From Erythrobacter sp. (lineage in GTDB: Bacteria; Pseudomonadota; Alphaproteobacteria; Sphingomonadales; Sphingomonadaceae), in assembly GCF_024305245.1 (NCBI RefSeq), contig NZ_JAMWYX010000012.1, positions 50,795 to 114,794 of the forward strand: a stretch of 64,000 nt of DNA. The letters run 5' to 3'. Position 1 is the first letter of the stretch. Every line of letters begins with the position of its first letter. The position numbers and the translations under genes were made by a program. The notes beneath the pieces are model-generated. The model worked only from the letters and a program-made list of their open reading frames with translations, made no database searches and was not told where the DNA came from. Positions 18,759 through 27,469 of the stretch are shown here, in pieces.

Positions 18759-20326
18759 ACGCCGATGTGAAGCTGAACCTTGGCACCCCGACCGGCGTGA
18801 AGGGGGTCAATCCCGCCATGGCCGAACGCTATGCCGGGCGCACCGCCTGCGTGATCGGCGCGGGCTTCGGCGGCATGGCGCTGGCTGTGCGGCTGCAATC
18901 GGCAGGCATCGCCACCACCGTGATCGAAGGCCGCGACAAGCCGGGCGGGCGCGCCTATTTCTGGGAGCGTGACGGCTTCACCTTCGATGGCGGGCCGACC
19001 GTTATCACCGATCCGCCCTGCCTTGAAGAATTGTGGAAGCTGACCGGCCACGACATCGCCGAAGATGTCGAGCTGATGAAGGTCATGCCGTTTTACCGCC
19101 TCAACTGGCCCGACGGCACCAACTTCGAATATTCGAACGACGAGGAACAGCTCAACGCGGAAATCGCCAAGCTGAATCCGGCGGATGTGGCAGGCTATGC
19201 CCGGTTCCTCGAATATTCGGCGCGGGTGTACGAGGAAGGCTATCTCAAGCTTGGCACCAAGCCGTTCCTCGATTTCAAGTCGATGCTCAAAGCCGCCCCG
19301 GCCCTGATCAAGGAACAGGCGTGGCGCAGCGTCTATTCGATGGTGTCGAGTTACATCGAGCACCCCAAGCTGCGCGAAGCCTTCAGCTTCCATTCGCTGC
19401 TGGTGGGCGGCAACCCGATGAACACCTCGTCGATCTACGCCCTGATCCACAAGCTGGAGAAAGACGGCGGCGTATGGTGGGCGCGCGGCGGCACCAACCG
19501 GCTGATCGCAGGCATGGTGCGCCATTTCGAACGATTGGGCGGCACGATGCGCGTCGGCGATCCCGTGGTGCAGGTGCACACATTAGGCACCAAGGCGACC
19601 GAGGTCGAAACCAAGAGCGGCTTCCGTCAGCGCTTCGATGCGGTCGCCAGCAATGCCGACATCATGCACTCTTACAAAGACCTTCTGTCGGGCAGCGAGC
19701 GCGGCAAGAAGGTCGCCAAGAGCCTCAACCGCAAGAGCTTTTCGCCGTCGCTGTTCGTGGTGCATTTCGGGCTGGAGGGCACTTGGCCCGGCATCCCGCA
19801 TCACATGATTTTGTTCGCCAAGCGTTACAAAGGCCTGCTCGACGACATCTACAAGAACGGCGTGGTGCCCGAAGATTTCGCGATCTACCTCCACCACCCG
19901 ACTGTGACCGATCCGAGCATGGCGCCCGAAGGCAAGAGCACCTTCTACGCGCTCGTCCCCGTCAGCCACATGGGCAAGATGCCATTGGATTGGGACGAAG
20001 TCGGCCCCAAGCTGGAAAAGATGATCCTGGATGAATTGGGCCGCCGCCTGATCCCCGACATTCACAGCCGGATCATCACCAAGTTCAGCTACGCACCCAA
20101 GGACTTCAAGCAGGACCTGAACGCCCACATGGGCAGCGCCTTCAGCCTCGAACCGGTGCTGTGGCAGAGCGCCTATCTGCGCGGCCATAACCGCGACGAT
20201 GTGATCGACAATTACTATCTCGTCGGCGCAGGCACCCATCCCGGCGCGGGCATTCCCGGCGTTGTCGGGAGCGCCAAGGCGACCGCCGGGCTGATGCTGG
20301 AGGATCTGGCCAAGGTGGGTGTGTGA
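18755..20326 (+). CDS. crtI: Phytoene desaturase CrtI
   Basis: A 523-residue FAD-dependent desaturase turning phytoene into lycopene. After a variable N-terminus it shows 'ACVIGAGFGGMALAVRLQSAG', 'EGRDKPGGRAYFWERDGFTF' and 'GPTVITDP', and at the C-terminus 'GAGTHPGAGIPGVVGSAKAT', all diagnostic for CrtI. The ATG at 18755 lies in the ATGA overlap with crtY. The next gene starts inside its stop codon (GTGA), so translation is coupled along the operon. Confidence 0.97.
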   Translation: MNADVKLNLGTPTGVKGVNPAMAERYAGRTACVIGAGFGGMALAVRLQSAGIATTVIEGRDKPGGRAYFWERDGFTFDGGPTVITDPPCLEELWKLTGHDIAEDVELMKVMPFYRLNWPDGTNFEYSNDEEQLNAEIAKLNPADVAGYARFLEYSARVYEEGYLKLGTKPFLDFKSMLKAAPALIKEQAWRSVYSMVSSYIEHPKLREAFSFHSLLVGGNPMNTSSIYALIHKLEKDGGVWWARGGTNRLIAGMVRHFERLGGTMRVGDPVVQVHTLGTKATEVETKSGFRQRFDAVASNADIMHSYKDLLSGSERGKKVAKSLNRKSFSPSLFVVHFGLEGTWPGIPHHMILFAKRYKGLLDDIYKNGVVPEDFAIYLHHPTVTDPSMAPEGKSTFYALVPVSHMGKMPLDWDEVGPKLEKMILDELGRRLIPDIHSRIITKFSYAPKDFKQDLNAHMGSAFSLEPVLWQSAYLRGHNRDDVIDNYYLVGAGTHPGAGIPGVVGSAKATAGLMLEDLAKVGV

Positions 20327-20757
20327 GCCTCGTCGAGGCGGTCAATGAAGGCTGGGGCTGGACTGGCCTGACCGCCACACGGGTTGTCGCCCAAAGCCCG
20401 ATGGGTCACCTGATTGTCGCCAATGCCGACGAAACATTGTTCTACCTCGATCCCGACGGCATGGCGATTATCCCCTTGGGGACAGAGGCCGAAGCGCAAG
20501 CACATCTCGCGAGCGACGAAGCAAAGCAGCTGTGGAGCGGCGGCGCACTGGTCGAAGAAGGAAAAAAGCTTTTTGGCGAGCCGCCCGTAGGTTCTGTCTT
20601 TACAATCAAGCCCCATGCCATGATCGAGGGCCGATACGAACCGGAGAACCTTTGCGTGATGCCGCTCGATGAACTGATAAGGTTCACCGGCGATGTCGCG
20701 CAGCAGATCAAGGAACTTCCGGACGGCTCGCAAATCCAATTTGAAGTGACCGACTGA
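20323..20757 (+). CDS. DUF1851 (T6SS immunity Tdi1-type) domain protein
   Basis: A 144-residue cytosolic protein with a GTG start overlapping the crtI stop. It reads 'VVAQSPMGHLIVANADETLFYLDPDG', then 'EGRYEPENLCVMPLDELIRF', matching the DUF1851 / Tdi1 C-terminal fold. Characterised members neutralise DUF1851-linked T6SS toxins; other members are solitary and unexplained. No toxin or T6SS gene is nearby. Here it is translationally coupled within a carotenoid operon, so immunity is not the obvious role. Confidence 0.65.
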   Translation: MSLVEAVNEGWGWTGLTATRVVAQSPMGHLIVANADETLFYLDPDGMAIIPLGTEAEAQAHLASDEAKQLWSGGALVEEGKKLFGEPPVGSVFTIKPHAMIEGRYEPENLCVMPLDELIRFTGDVAQQIKELPDGSQIQFEVTD

Positions 20758-20758
20758 T

Positions 20759-21340
20759 ATGAAACGTCTCGCCGTCTATTGCGGTTCGGCCTCGCCCGAA
20801 GATCCGCGTTATATCCAGCTTGCCTATGATGTCGGCGCAGAATTGGCGCAGCGCGGCATTGGCCTTGTCTATGGCGGGGGCAAGCTTGGCCTGATGGGCG
20901 CGGTTGCGCGCGGGGCAAAAGACGCGGGCGGCGAGGTCATCGGCATCATTCCCGAAAGCCTCGTCCGCGCAGAAGTCGCCAACCACGATTGCGACGAGCT
21001 CATCACCGTCAGCGGGATGCACGAACGCAAGCAGAAATTCACCGACCTCAGCGACGGCTTCGTGACGCTGCCCGGCGGGGTCGGCACGATGGACGAATTG
21101 TGGGAAGCGATGAGCTGGTCGCAATTGGGCTATCACTCCGATCCGGTGGGCGTGCTCAATGCCTTCGGGTTCTATGACGATCTGCTCGCTTTCAACGCGA
21201 AAATGGCGGCGGTCGGCTTTGTCCGGCCTGCGCATCAGAACATCCTGATCGCGGCCGACACCATCGGCGAACTGCTCGCCAAGATGGAAGCCTACCAGCC
21301 GCACACGCCGATCTTCCGCATGAAGGCCGAGGAACTGTAG
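20759..21340 (+). CDS. LOG-family nucleoside 5'-monophosphate phosphoribohydrolase
   Basis: A 193-residue Rossmann protein of the lysine-decarboxylase-like LOG group: 'VYCGSASPEDPRY', 'GLVYGGGKLGLMGAVARGAK', and the signature 'PGGVGTMDELWE'. LOG enzymes release the base from cytokinin ribotides or other nucleoside monophosphates. It starts one base after the DUF1851 gene and ends nine bases before crtB. Confidence 0.92.
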   Translation: MKRLAVYCGSASPEDPRYIQLAYDVGAELAQRGIGLVYGGGKLGLMGAVARGAKDAGGEVIGIIPESLVRAEVANHDCDELITVSGMHERKQKFTDLSDGFVTLPGGVGTMDELWEAMSWSQLGYHSDPVGVLNAFGFYDDLLAFNAKMAAVGFVRPAHQNILIAADTIGELLAKMEAYQPHTPIFRMKAEEL

Positions 21341-21349
21341 GCTCGCACG

Positions 21350-22333
21350 ATGGGGGTCGATCCTGCCACCCGCGCCGCGCTTGTCGAACATGCGCGGCTT
21401 TCGATCAAGAAGGGCTCGCAGAGCTTTTCCGCCGCTGCGCGCTTGTTCGACCGCGAGACCCGCGAACGGGCATGGCTGCTATACGCCTGGTGCCGCCGGG
21501 CAGACGACATCGCCGATAATCAGGACATGGGCGGCGAATTGGGCGACCAGTCCGATCTGGCCGGTCGGCTCGGCCTGATCCGCCGCCTGACCGCGCTAGC
21601 GTTCGCAGGCGAGCCGACCGGCGATCCGGCGTTCGACGCTTTGGGCGTGGTCGCGGCCGAAGTGGGCCTGACCCCGGCGATGGCCGAAGACGTGATCGCC
21701 GGCTTCCAACTTGACGCCGAAGACTGGCGCCCGCGCACCGAGGCCGACATGCTGCGCTATTGCTACCACGTGGCAGGCGCGGTCGGCGTGATGATGGCGG
21801 TGGTAATGGGCGTCGACCCGAAGGATCAGGAAACGCTCGACCGGGCGAATGATCTCGGCCTCGCCTTTCAGCTATCGAACATCGCCCGCGATATCGTGGA
21901 AGATGACGCGGTGGGCCGCTGCTATCTGCCCGAAATCTGGCTGGTCGAGCAGGATATCGAGCCCGGCCAGCACACCAAACCGCACCACCGCAAGGAACTG
22001 GCCGCGATGGCCGCGCGGCTGGTGGCGCTGGTGGAAAAGCACGAGGCGGCAGCGCGCGTGGGCGCGGCGAAACTCCCCTTCCGCAGGCGCTGGGCGGTAT
22101 TGTCCGCTGCGCGCATTTACGGCGCAATCGGCCGGAAAGTGCGCAAGCGCGGGCCGGACGCTTGGGCCACCCGCACCTATGTTCCGCGCGGCGAAAAGGC
22201 ACTGTATGGCGTGCGCGCGTTCCTGTCTGCGGTGCTCAACCGCGAAAAGGTGCCGGAAGGCGGCATCCACTGGGGGATTGCGGATTATAGGCCCAAGCCC
22301 CCCAACCCGTCGTCCACCCCGCCCTCGGCCTGA
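21350..22333 (+). CDS. crtB: Phytoene synthase CrtB
   Basis: A 327-residue prenyl synthase joining two geranylgeranyl diphosphates into phytoene. It begins with the conserved 'SIKKGSQSFSAAARLF', has the first Asp-rich site in 'WCRRADDIADNQ' and the second in 'LAFQLSNIARDIVEDD'. It completes the set crtY-crtI-crtB, enough to make beta-carotene from GGPP; no hydroxylase or ketolase is in the window. Confidence 0.96.
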   Translation: MGVDPATRAALVEHARLSIKKGSQSFSAAARLFDRETRERAWLLYAWCRRADDIADNQDMGGELGDQSDLAGRLGLIRRLTALAFAGEPTGDPAFDALGVVAAEVGLTPAMAEDVIAGFQLDAEDWRPRTEADMLRYCYHVAGAVGVMMAVVMGVDPKDQETLDRANDLGLAFQLSNIARDIVEDDAVGRCYLPEIWLVEQDIEPGQHTKPHHRKELAAMAARLVALVEKHEAAARVGAAKLPFRRRWAVLSAARIYGAIGRKVRKRGPDAWATRTYVPRGEKALYGVRAFLSAVLNREKVPEGGIHWGIADYRPKPPNPSSTPPSA

Positions 22334-22436
22334 CCCGGAGTCCAGCTTCCTTCAGGTGCCAAAAGTAGCGGGGTTCAGGATCAAGCCCGGGACTGGGTGG
22401 TTTCTTTTCTGGCAGACTGCGATTAATCCCACCCCC

Positions 22437-24305
22437 ATGATCACCAAACTCCTCATCGCCAATCGCGGCGAGATTGCCTGTCGCATCATCCGTACCGCCC
22501 GCGCGATGGGCGTTGCCACAGTCGCGGTCTATTCCGATGCCGATGCCAAGGCGCTGCATGTGCGCTCCGCTGACGAGGCGGTGCACATCGGCCCCTCGCC
22601 CGCCGCCGAAAGCTATCTGGTGGGCGCGAAAATCATCGCGGCGGCCAAGCAGACCGGGGCGGATGCGATCCATCCCGGATATGGCTTTCTTTCCGAGAAC
22701 GCCGATTTCGCGCAAGCCGTGCTGGACGCTGGCCTGATCTGGGTCGGCCCCAAGCCCGCCAGCATCCGCGCGATGGGCCTGAAGGACGCGGCCAAGGCGC
22801 GGATGATCGAAGCTGGCGTGCCCGTCACCCCCGGTTACCTCGGCGCGGACCAGTCGCTCGAACGCCTCACCGCTGAGGCCGAGGCCATCGGCTACCCTGT
22901 CCTCATCAAGGCGGTCGCGGGCGGCGGCGGCAAGGGGATGCGCAAGGTCGATGACCCGGCAGACTTCGCCGCTGCGCTCGAATCCTGCCGCCGCGAGGCC
23001 AAGGCCAGCTTCGGCAATGATGAGGTGCTGCTCGAAAAGTGGATCACCTCGCCCCGCCATATCGAGGTGCAGGTGTTCGGCGACGCGCACGGCAATGTCG
23101 TCCACCTGTTCGAGCGCGATTGCTCATTGCAGCGCCGCCACCAGAAGGTGATCGAGGAAGCCCCCGCCCCCGGCATGGACGAAGCCACCCGCGAAGCAAT
23201 CTGCGCCGCCGCCGTGCGCGCTGCCAAGGCGGTCGATTACGAGGGCGCGGGCACAATCGAATTCATCGCCGACGCCAGCGAAGGCCTGCGCGCCGACCGC
23301 ATCTTCTTCATGGAGATGAACACCCGCCTGCAGGTGGAGCACCCCGTCACCGAGGAAATAACCGGTGTCGATCTGGTCGAATGGCAGCTGCGCGTGGCGA
23401 GCGGCGAGGCGTTGCCGAAGCGGCAGGAGGAACTGTCGATCAACGGCCATGCCATCGAGGCGCGGCTCTATGCGGAAGACCCGGCGAAGGGGTTCTTGCC
23501 AAGCATTGGACGGTTGGAAATGTTCTCGATCGACGATGGCACCAGCCGGATCGAAACGGGTGTCGAACAGGGCGACGAGATTTCGCCGCATTATGATCCG
23601 ATGATCGCCAAGCTGGTTGTTCACGGCAACGACCGTGAGGCGGCGATCTGGCGGATGGAAGATTGCCTGGAAGAACTGCTGGTCTTTCCGGTCAAGACAA
23701 ACGCGCCCTTTCTGCTGCGTGCGCTGACCTCGGATGAATTTGAAGGCGGTCAGCTCGACACCGGGCTGATCGCGCGGCATCCGGATTGGGCCGAGGCTGT
23801 CGCACTTTCGCAAGCCGCAATCGATCAGGCGGCCTTGCCCTTTCTCCGACGAGGCAGTGATGCGTCGGGCCTAGCGCCTACCGGCTTCCGCTTGAATGCC
23901 GCCCCGCGTACCGCTGTGGCGATGATGCATGGCAGCGAAGTCGTGACCGGCGATCCTGCGCGCTCGTTCGAGGGCGTGCTTCAATATGATGATGGCGCAA
24001 CAGTCTGGGTCAACGAATCGGCTGAGACATTCGCCTTGCGGCCCTTCGCGGCACGCGGCACCGGACAAGCCTCCGCCGCCGATGGCGCGATTATCGCGCC
24101 GATGCCGGGCAAGGTCATCGCGGTCGACGTCAGCGAAGGCCAGACCGTCACCGCCGGGCAGCGGCTCTTGGTGCTCGAGGCGATGAAGATGGAACACGCC
24201 CTCACCGCGCCCTTCGACGGGGTGATCGAGGGGCTGACCGTGAGCACAGGCGCGCAAGTGCAGGTCGAGGCGGTGTTGGTGACGGTGGTGCCGGCAGAGG
24301 ACTGA
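22437..24305 (+). CDS. Acyl-CoA carboxylase alpha subunit (biotin carboxylase + BCCP)
   Basis: A 622-residue biotin-dependent subunit. It starts at the ATG giving 'MITKLLIANRGEIACRI', carries the ATP-grasp loop 'AGGGGKGMRKV', the biotin-carboxylase signature 'EMNTRLQVEHPVTEEITGVD', and ends with a biotinyl domain containing 'EAMKMEHAL' (biotin on K584). It pairs with the carboxyltransferase 130 bp downstream. Propionyl-CoA, 3-methylcrotonyl-CoA and geranyl-CoA are all possible substrates. Confidence 0.93.
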   Translation: MITKLLIANRGEIACRIIRTARAMGVATVAVYSDADAKALHVRSADEAVHIGPSPAAESYLVGAKIIAAAKQTGADAIHPGYGFLSENADFAQAVLDAGLIWVGPKPASIRAMGLKDAAKARMIEAGVPVTPGYLGADQSLERLTAEAEAIGYPVLIKAVAGGGGKGMRKVDDPADFAAALESCRREAKASFGNDEVLLEKWITSPRHIEVQVFGDAHGNVVHLFERDCSLQRRHQKVIEEAPAPGMDEATREAICAAAVRAAKAVDYEGAGTIEFIADASEGLRADRIFFMEMNTRLQVEHPVTEEITGVDLVEWQLRVASGEALPKRQEELSINGHAIEARLYAEDPAKGFLPSIGRLEMFSIDDGTSRIETGVEQGDEISPHYDPMIAKLVVHGNDREAAIWRMEDCLEELLVFPVKTNAPFLLRALTSDEFEGGQLDTGLIARHPDWAEAVALSQAAIDQAALPFLRRGSDASGLAPTGFRLNAAPRTAVAMMHGSEVVTGDPARSFEGVLQYDDGATVWVNESAETFALRPFAARGTGQASAADGAIIAPMPGKVIAVDVSEGQTVTAGQRLLVLEAMKMEHALTAPFDGVIEGLTVSTGAQVQVEAVLVTVVPAED

Positions 24306-24307
24306 TC

Positions 24308-24427
24308 CCTCTTTTCGTCATTGCGAGCGTCAGCGAAGCAATCCATCACCTGACCTCGCCAATCGGCGCAACGCCGGTTCATGGATTGCCGCGTCGCCTG
24401 CGGCTCCTCGCAATGACGAGGGAGAGG
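24308..24427. repeat. Large imperfect palindromic intergenic repeat
   Basis: The outer arms CGTCATTGCGAG (24316-24327) and CTCGCAATGACG are inverted copies, and inner arms CAATCCAT and ATGGATTG (24381-24388) also pair, so the whole unit can fold into one long hairpin. This resembles the dispersed 'CGTCATTGCGAGC... GCAATGACG' palindromes of many alphaproteobacterial genomes. It splits the two carboxylase genes and may stabilise or attenuate the mRNA. Confidence 0.8.
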
Positions 24428-24435
24428 GAGAGCCG

Positions 24436-25989
24436 ATGACCTGGGCCAAAGAACTCGAAGAACTGCACGCGCGCGAGGCGCTGGCCGAGCAGATGGGCGG
24501 CGCGGACAAGGTTGCGCGTCAGCATGGGCGCGGCAAGATGGATGCCCGCGCGCGGCTGGCGGCACTCTGCGACGAAGGCTCCTTGCGCGAAATCGGCAAG
24601 ATCGCGGGCAGCGCGAAATATGACGCCAATGGCGACCTCGCTTCAGTCACCCCCGCCCCCTTCCTGTTCGGCAAGGCGCTGATCAATGGTCGCCCGGTGG
24701 TCGCGACCGCGGACGACTTCACCATTCGCGGCGGCGCGGCGGACGCGGGGATTGCGCGCAAGATGGTGCAGGCCGAGATGATGGCGCACCAGATGAAGCT
24801 CCCGATCATTCGCATGATCGACGGCACGGGCGGCGGCGGCAGCGTCAAGACGCTCGAACAGATCGGCGCGACCTATATCCCGGCGGTGCCCGGCTGGGGC
24901 GATGTGGTGACGAACCTCGACACCGTGCCGGTGGTAGCGCTGGCGCTCGGGCCGACGGCGGGCCTCGGCGCGGCGCGGACGGTGGCGAGCCATTACTCGA
25001 TCATGGTCAAGGGCCTCAGCCAAATTTTCGCCGCTGGCCCCGCCGTGGTCGATGGCCTTGGCGAGGCTTACAAAGGCGGCGCGGCCAACCACGAGGAAGC
25101 CAAGGAAGCCCTCGGCGGCAGCGCGATCCACACCCGCAACGGGGTGGTGGATGATGAAGTCGCTAGCGAGGCCGAAGCCTTCGCCCGCGCGCGGCATTTC
25201 CTCAGCTTCATGCCCGAATATGTCGGCCAGCCTGCGCGGCGCTCGGCCTGCGATGATCCGACAGACCGGCGCGAGGAGGCGCTGCTCAGCCTCGTGCCGC
25301 GTGACGCGAAGCAGGTCTATTCGATGCGCCGCTGTATGGAGATGCTGTTCGATACCGGCACCGTGTTCGAAATCGGCAGGCACTGGGGCCGCGCCGCGAT
25401 CACTGCGTTCGCGCGGCTGGATGGCTGGCCAGTCTGCGTGGTGGCGAGCGATCCGAGCTATCTCGGCGGGTCATGGGAGGCGAAGACCTCCGACAAGGTC
25501 GAGCGTTTCGTGCGCCTTGCCGACCAGTTCCGGCTCCCCATCGTCCACTTGGTCGACAATCCCGGCTTCATGATCGGGCGCGAGGCGGAAATGGCGGGGA
25601 CGATCCGTTACGGCGTCAATGCGATGAACGCGATCTACCGCGCCACCGTGCCGCTCGCCAGCATCGTCATGCGCCGTGCCTACGGGATTGCAGGCAGCGC
25701 GATGAGCAATGCCGACCGCTACCAGTACCGCTATTGCTGGCCGAGCGGCGACTGGGGCAGCCTGCCCATCGCGGGCGGGCTGGAAGTCGCCTACAAGGCG
25801 GAACTGGAAGCGGCGGATGATCCTGCCGCCCTGCTCGATGAAATCCGCGAACGCCTCGGCAAAGTCACCTCGCCGTTCCGGTCAGCCGAACGCTTCAATG
25901 TCGAGGACATCATCGACCCGCGCGATACGCGGCCCTTGCTGTGCGAATTTGCCGGGCTGGCGTGGAGAAAGCTGGAAAGCGAGCGCTGA
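24436..25989 (+). CDS. Acyl-CoA carboxylase carboxyltransferase (beta) subunit
   Basis: A 517-residue protein of the crotonase-fold carboxyltransferase family. It has 'QHGRGKMDARARLAALCDEGS' at the N-terminus, the N-half oxyanion region 'IDGTGGGGSVKTLEQIG', and the C-half 'VDNPGFMIGREAEMAGTIRYG' with 'MRRAYGIAGSAM'. It transfers CO2 from biotin on the alpha subunit to an acyl-CoA. The substrate-deciding residues cannot be assigned by eye. Confidence 0.92.
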   Translation: MTWAKELEELHAREALAEQMGGADKVARQHGRGKMDARARLAALCDEGSLREIGKIAGSAKYDANGDLASVTPAPFLFGKALINGRPVVATADDFTIRGGAADAGIARKMVQAEMMAHQMKLPIIRMIDGTGGGGSVKTLEQIGATYIPAVPGWGDVVTNLDTVPVVALALGPTAGLGAARTVASHYSIMVKGLSQIFAAGPAVVDGLGEAYKGGAANHEEAKEALGGSAIHTRNGVVDDEVASEAEAFARARHFLSFMPEYVGQPARRSACDDPTDRREEALLSLVPRDAKQVYSMRRCMEMLFDTGTVFEIGRHWGRAAITAFARLDGWPVCVVASDPSYLGGSWEAKTSDKVERFVRLADQFRLPIVHLVDNPGFMIGREAEMAGTIRYGVNAMNAIYRATVPLASIVMRRAYGIAGSAMSNADRYQYRYCWPSGDWGSLPIAGGLEVAYKAELEAADDPAALLDEIRERLGKVTSPFRSAERFNVEDIIDPRDTRPLLCEFAGLAWRKLESER

Positions 25990-26003
25990 TCCGGTCCGGA
26001 GGG

Positions 26004-26029
26004 CCGCAAGGGCGACCGCCTGCCCGCAG
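26004..26029 (+). repeat. Dispersed GC-rich repeat, copy 2
   Basis: CCGCAAGGGCGACCGCC followed by TGCCCGCAG; matches the minus strand of 6989-7014 with one difference. It lies 14 bases after the carboxylase beta stop, in the convergent gap before the MFS gene. Confidence 0.55.
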
Positions 26030-26088
26030 CGGGGGCGGCTATCCTGCCCGTCTAGCGAGGACCGCGCGCCCGGAGGGGCGTGCGGAAA

Positions 26089-27342
26089 TCAAGAAGCGCC
26101 CAGCCCAGCCTCGGCATCGGACGGCCCGAACAGCTTGCCCTTCTCGCTCAGCAGCACCAGCACCAGACACGTGAGCCCGCTCGCCAGCAGTGCCAGCGCC
26201 AACGGCCTCGCCGTGCCATCGAACGCATAACCGATCGCCCCGCCCAGCAGCGCTGCCGTGGTCATGCGGACAAATCCGTGCGCCGAACTCGCTGCACCGG
26301 CGATGTTGAAAAACGGGTTCATCGCAATCGCGCCGAAATTGCTGCCGATGAAGCCGAGCAGCGCCATGTTGATCGCCATCAACGGCACGAACACCCACAG
26401 GCTTTCGTCCGGCTGAAAGGCGAAGAACACCTGCACCCCGGCCACCGCGATGAACACAAACAGCGCGGTGTGGCTTACCCGGCGCGCGCCGAAGCGTTCG
26501 ACGATGCGCGAATTCGACCAGCTCGCAACCGCCATCGATCCCGCGCAGATACCGAAGATATAGGGAAAGATGTCGCCCGCGCCGAAGGTTTCGCTAATCA
26601 ACTGCTGCGAGGAATTGATGAAGCCGAACAGCGCACCGAACACCAGCGCGCTGCCAATCACGTATCCGGCGACGCTCGGCAAGGCGAGCGCGCGGGTCAT
26701 GTTGACCGCGATGGAGCGCGGGCGGATCGGCTGGCGGTTTTCTTCGGTCAGGCTTTCGGGCAGGCGGATGTAGACCCACGCTGCCATGCCTGCACCCAGC
26801 ACCGCCATCGCGCCGAAGATTGCGCGCCAGCTGCCGAATTGCAGAATGATCTCGCCGATGGTCGGGGCGATTGCGGGCACCATCAGGAAGATCACGAAGA
26901 TCAGGCTCATCATGCGTGCCATCTTGTCCCCGCCCACCCTGTCGCGAATGATCGCAGGGGGCAGAGCGATGACTCCGGCGGCGAAGAAGCCCTGCACCGC
27001 TCGTACCGCGATCAGCGCGTCATAGGTGGGGGCCAGCGCGCACAGCATCGACAGCACGATATAGACCGCAATTGCGCCCAGCAGGATCGGCCGCCGCCCG
27101 AACCGGTCGGCCAACGCGCCGGGCACCAGCGAACCAATCCCGCCGGCTAGCAGGAACACGCCGATCACGAATTGCCGGTCGTTGCCCTGAACCGAAAGGT
27201 CCGCCGCCAGCGCATCCAGCGCAGGCAGAATCGCGTCGATCCCGAAAGCGTTGAGCGCCATCAACAGCGCCATCATCCACAACAGCTCGCGTTCACCGAG
27301 AGCCTTGCGTAGCGGCACAGCAGGGGCGGACGAGGTGGCCAT
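26089..27342 (-). CDS. Bcr/CflA-type MFS drug exporter
   Basis: A 417-residue protein of about 12 membrane helices. It shows 'LNAFGIDAILPALDALAADL' in helix 1, the loop motif 'GALADRFGRRPILLGA', and 'RAVQGFFAAGVIALPPAIIRD', as in Bcr/CflA proton-driven exporters of drugs or small polar metabolites. The ATG at 27342 is preceded by AAAGG; a longer start at 27399 adds a charged, non-family stretch. Divergent from dinB. Confidence 0.9.
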   Translation of the reverse strand: MATSSAPAVPLRKALGERELLWMMALLMALNAFGIDAILPALDALAADLSVQGNDRQFVIGVFLLAGGIGSLVPGALADRFGRRPILLGAIAVYIVLSMLCALAPTYDALIAVRAVQGFFAAGVIALPPAIIRDRVGGDKMARMMSLIFVIFLMVPAIAPTIGEIILQFGSWRAIFGAMAVLGAGMAAWVYIRLPESLTEENRQPIRPRSIAVNMTRALALPSVAGYVIGSALVFGALFGFINSSQQLISETFGAGDIFPYIFGICAGSMAVASWSNSRIVERFGARRVSHTALFVFIAVAGVQVFFAFQPDESLWVFVPLMAINMALLGFIGSNFGAIAMNPFFNIAGAASSAHGFVRMTTAALLGGAIGYAFDGTARPLALALLASGLTCLVLVLLSEKGKLFGPSDAEAGLGAS

Positions 27343-27469
27343 GCCTGGGCCTTTGCCCACTGGTTCGCCGGAAGACCACTGTTCTTTTCGCATCTGCACA
27401 AAATCGTGGGCGACGCGGAAAGTTCCAGCAATGGTTCCTTCGCAGGCCCGAAGGTTCTATTTGCGGCGC

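Noticed and set aside
22334..22436. Gene or riboswitch between crtB and the carboxylase
   Set aside because: Only a degenerate CCCGGAGTCC/CCCGGGACT-like palindrome is visible; too weak to call as a repeat or RNA.
27422..27437. LexA box (GTTC-N7-GTTC) before dinB
   Set aside because: Two GTTC are present but spaced by eight bases, and they lie very close to the dinB start; not good enough to call.
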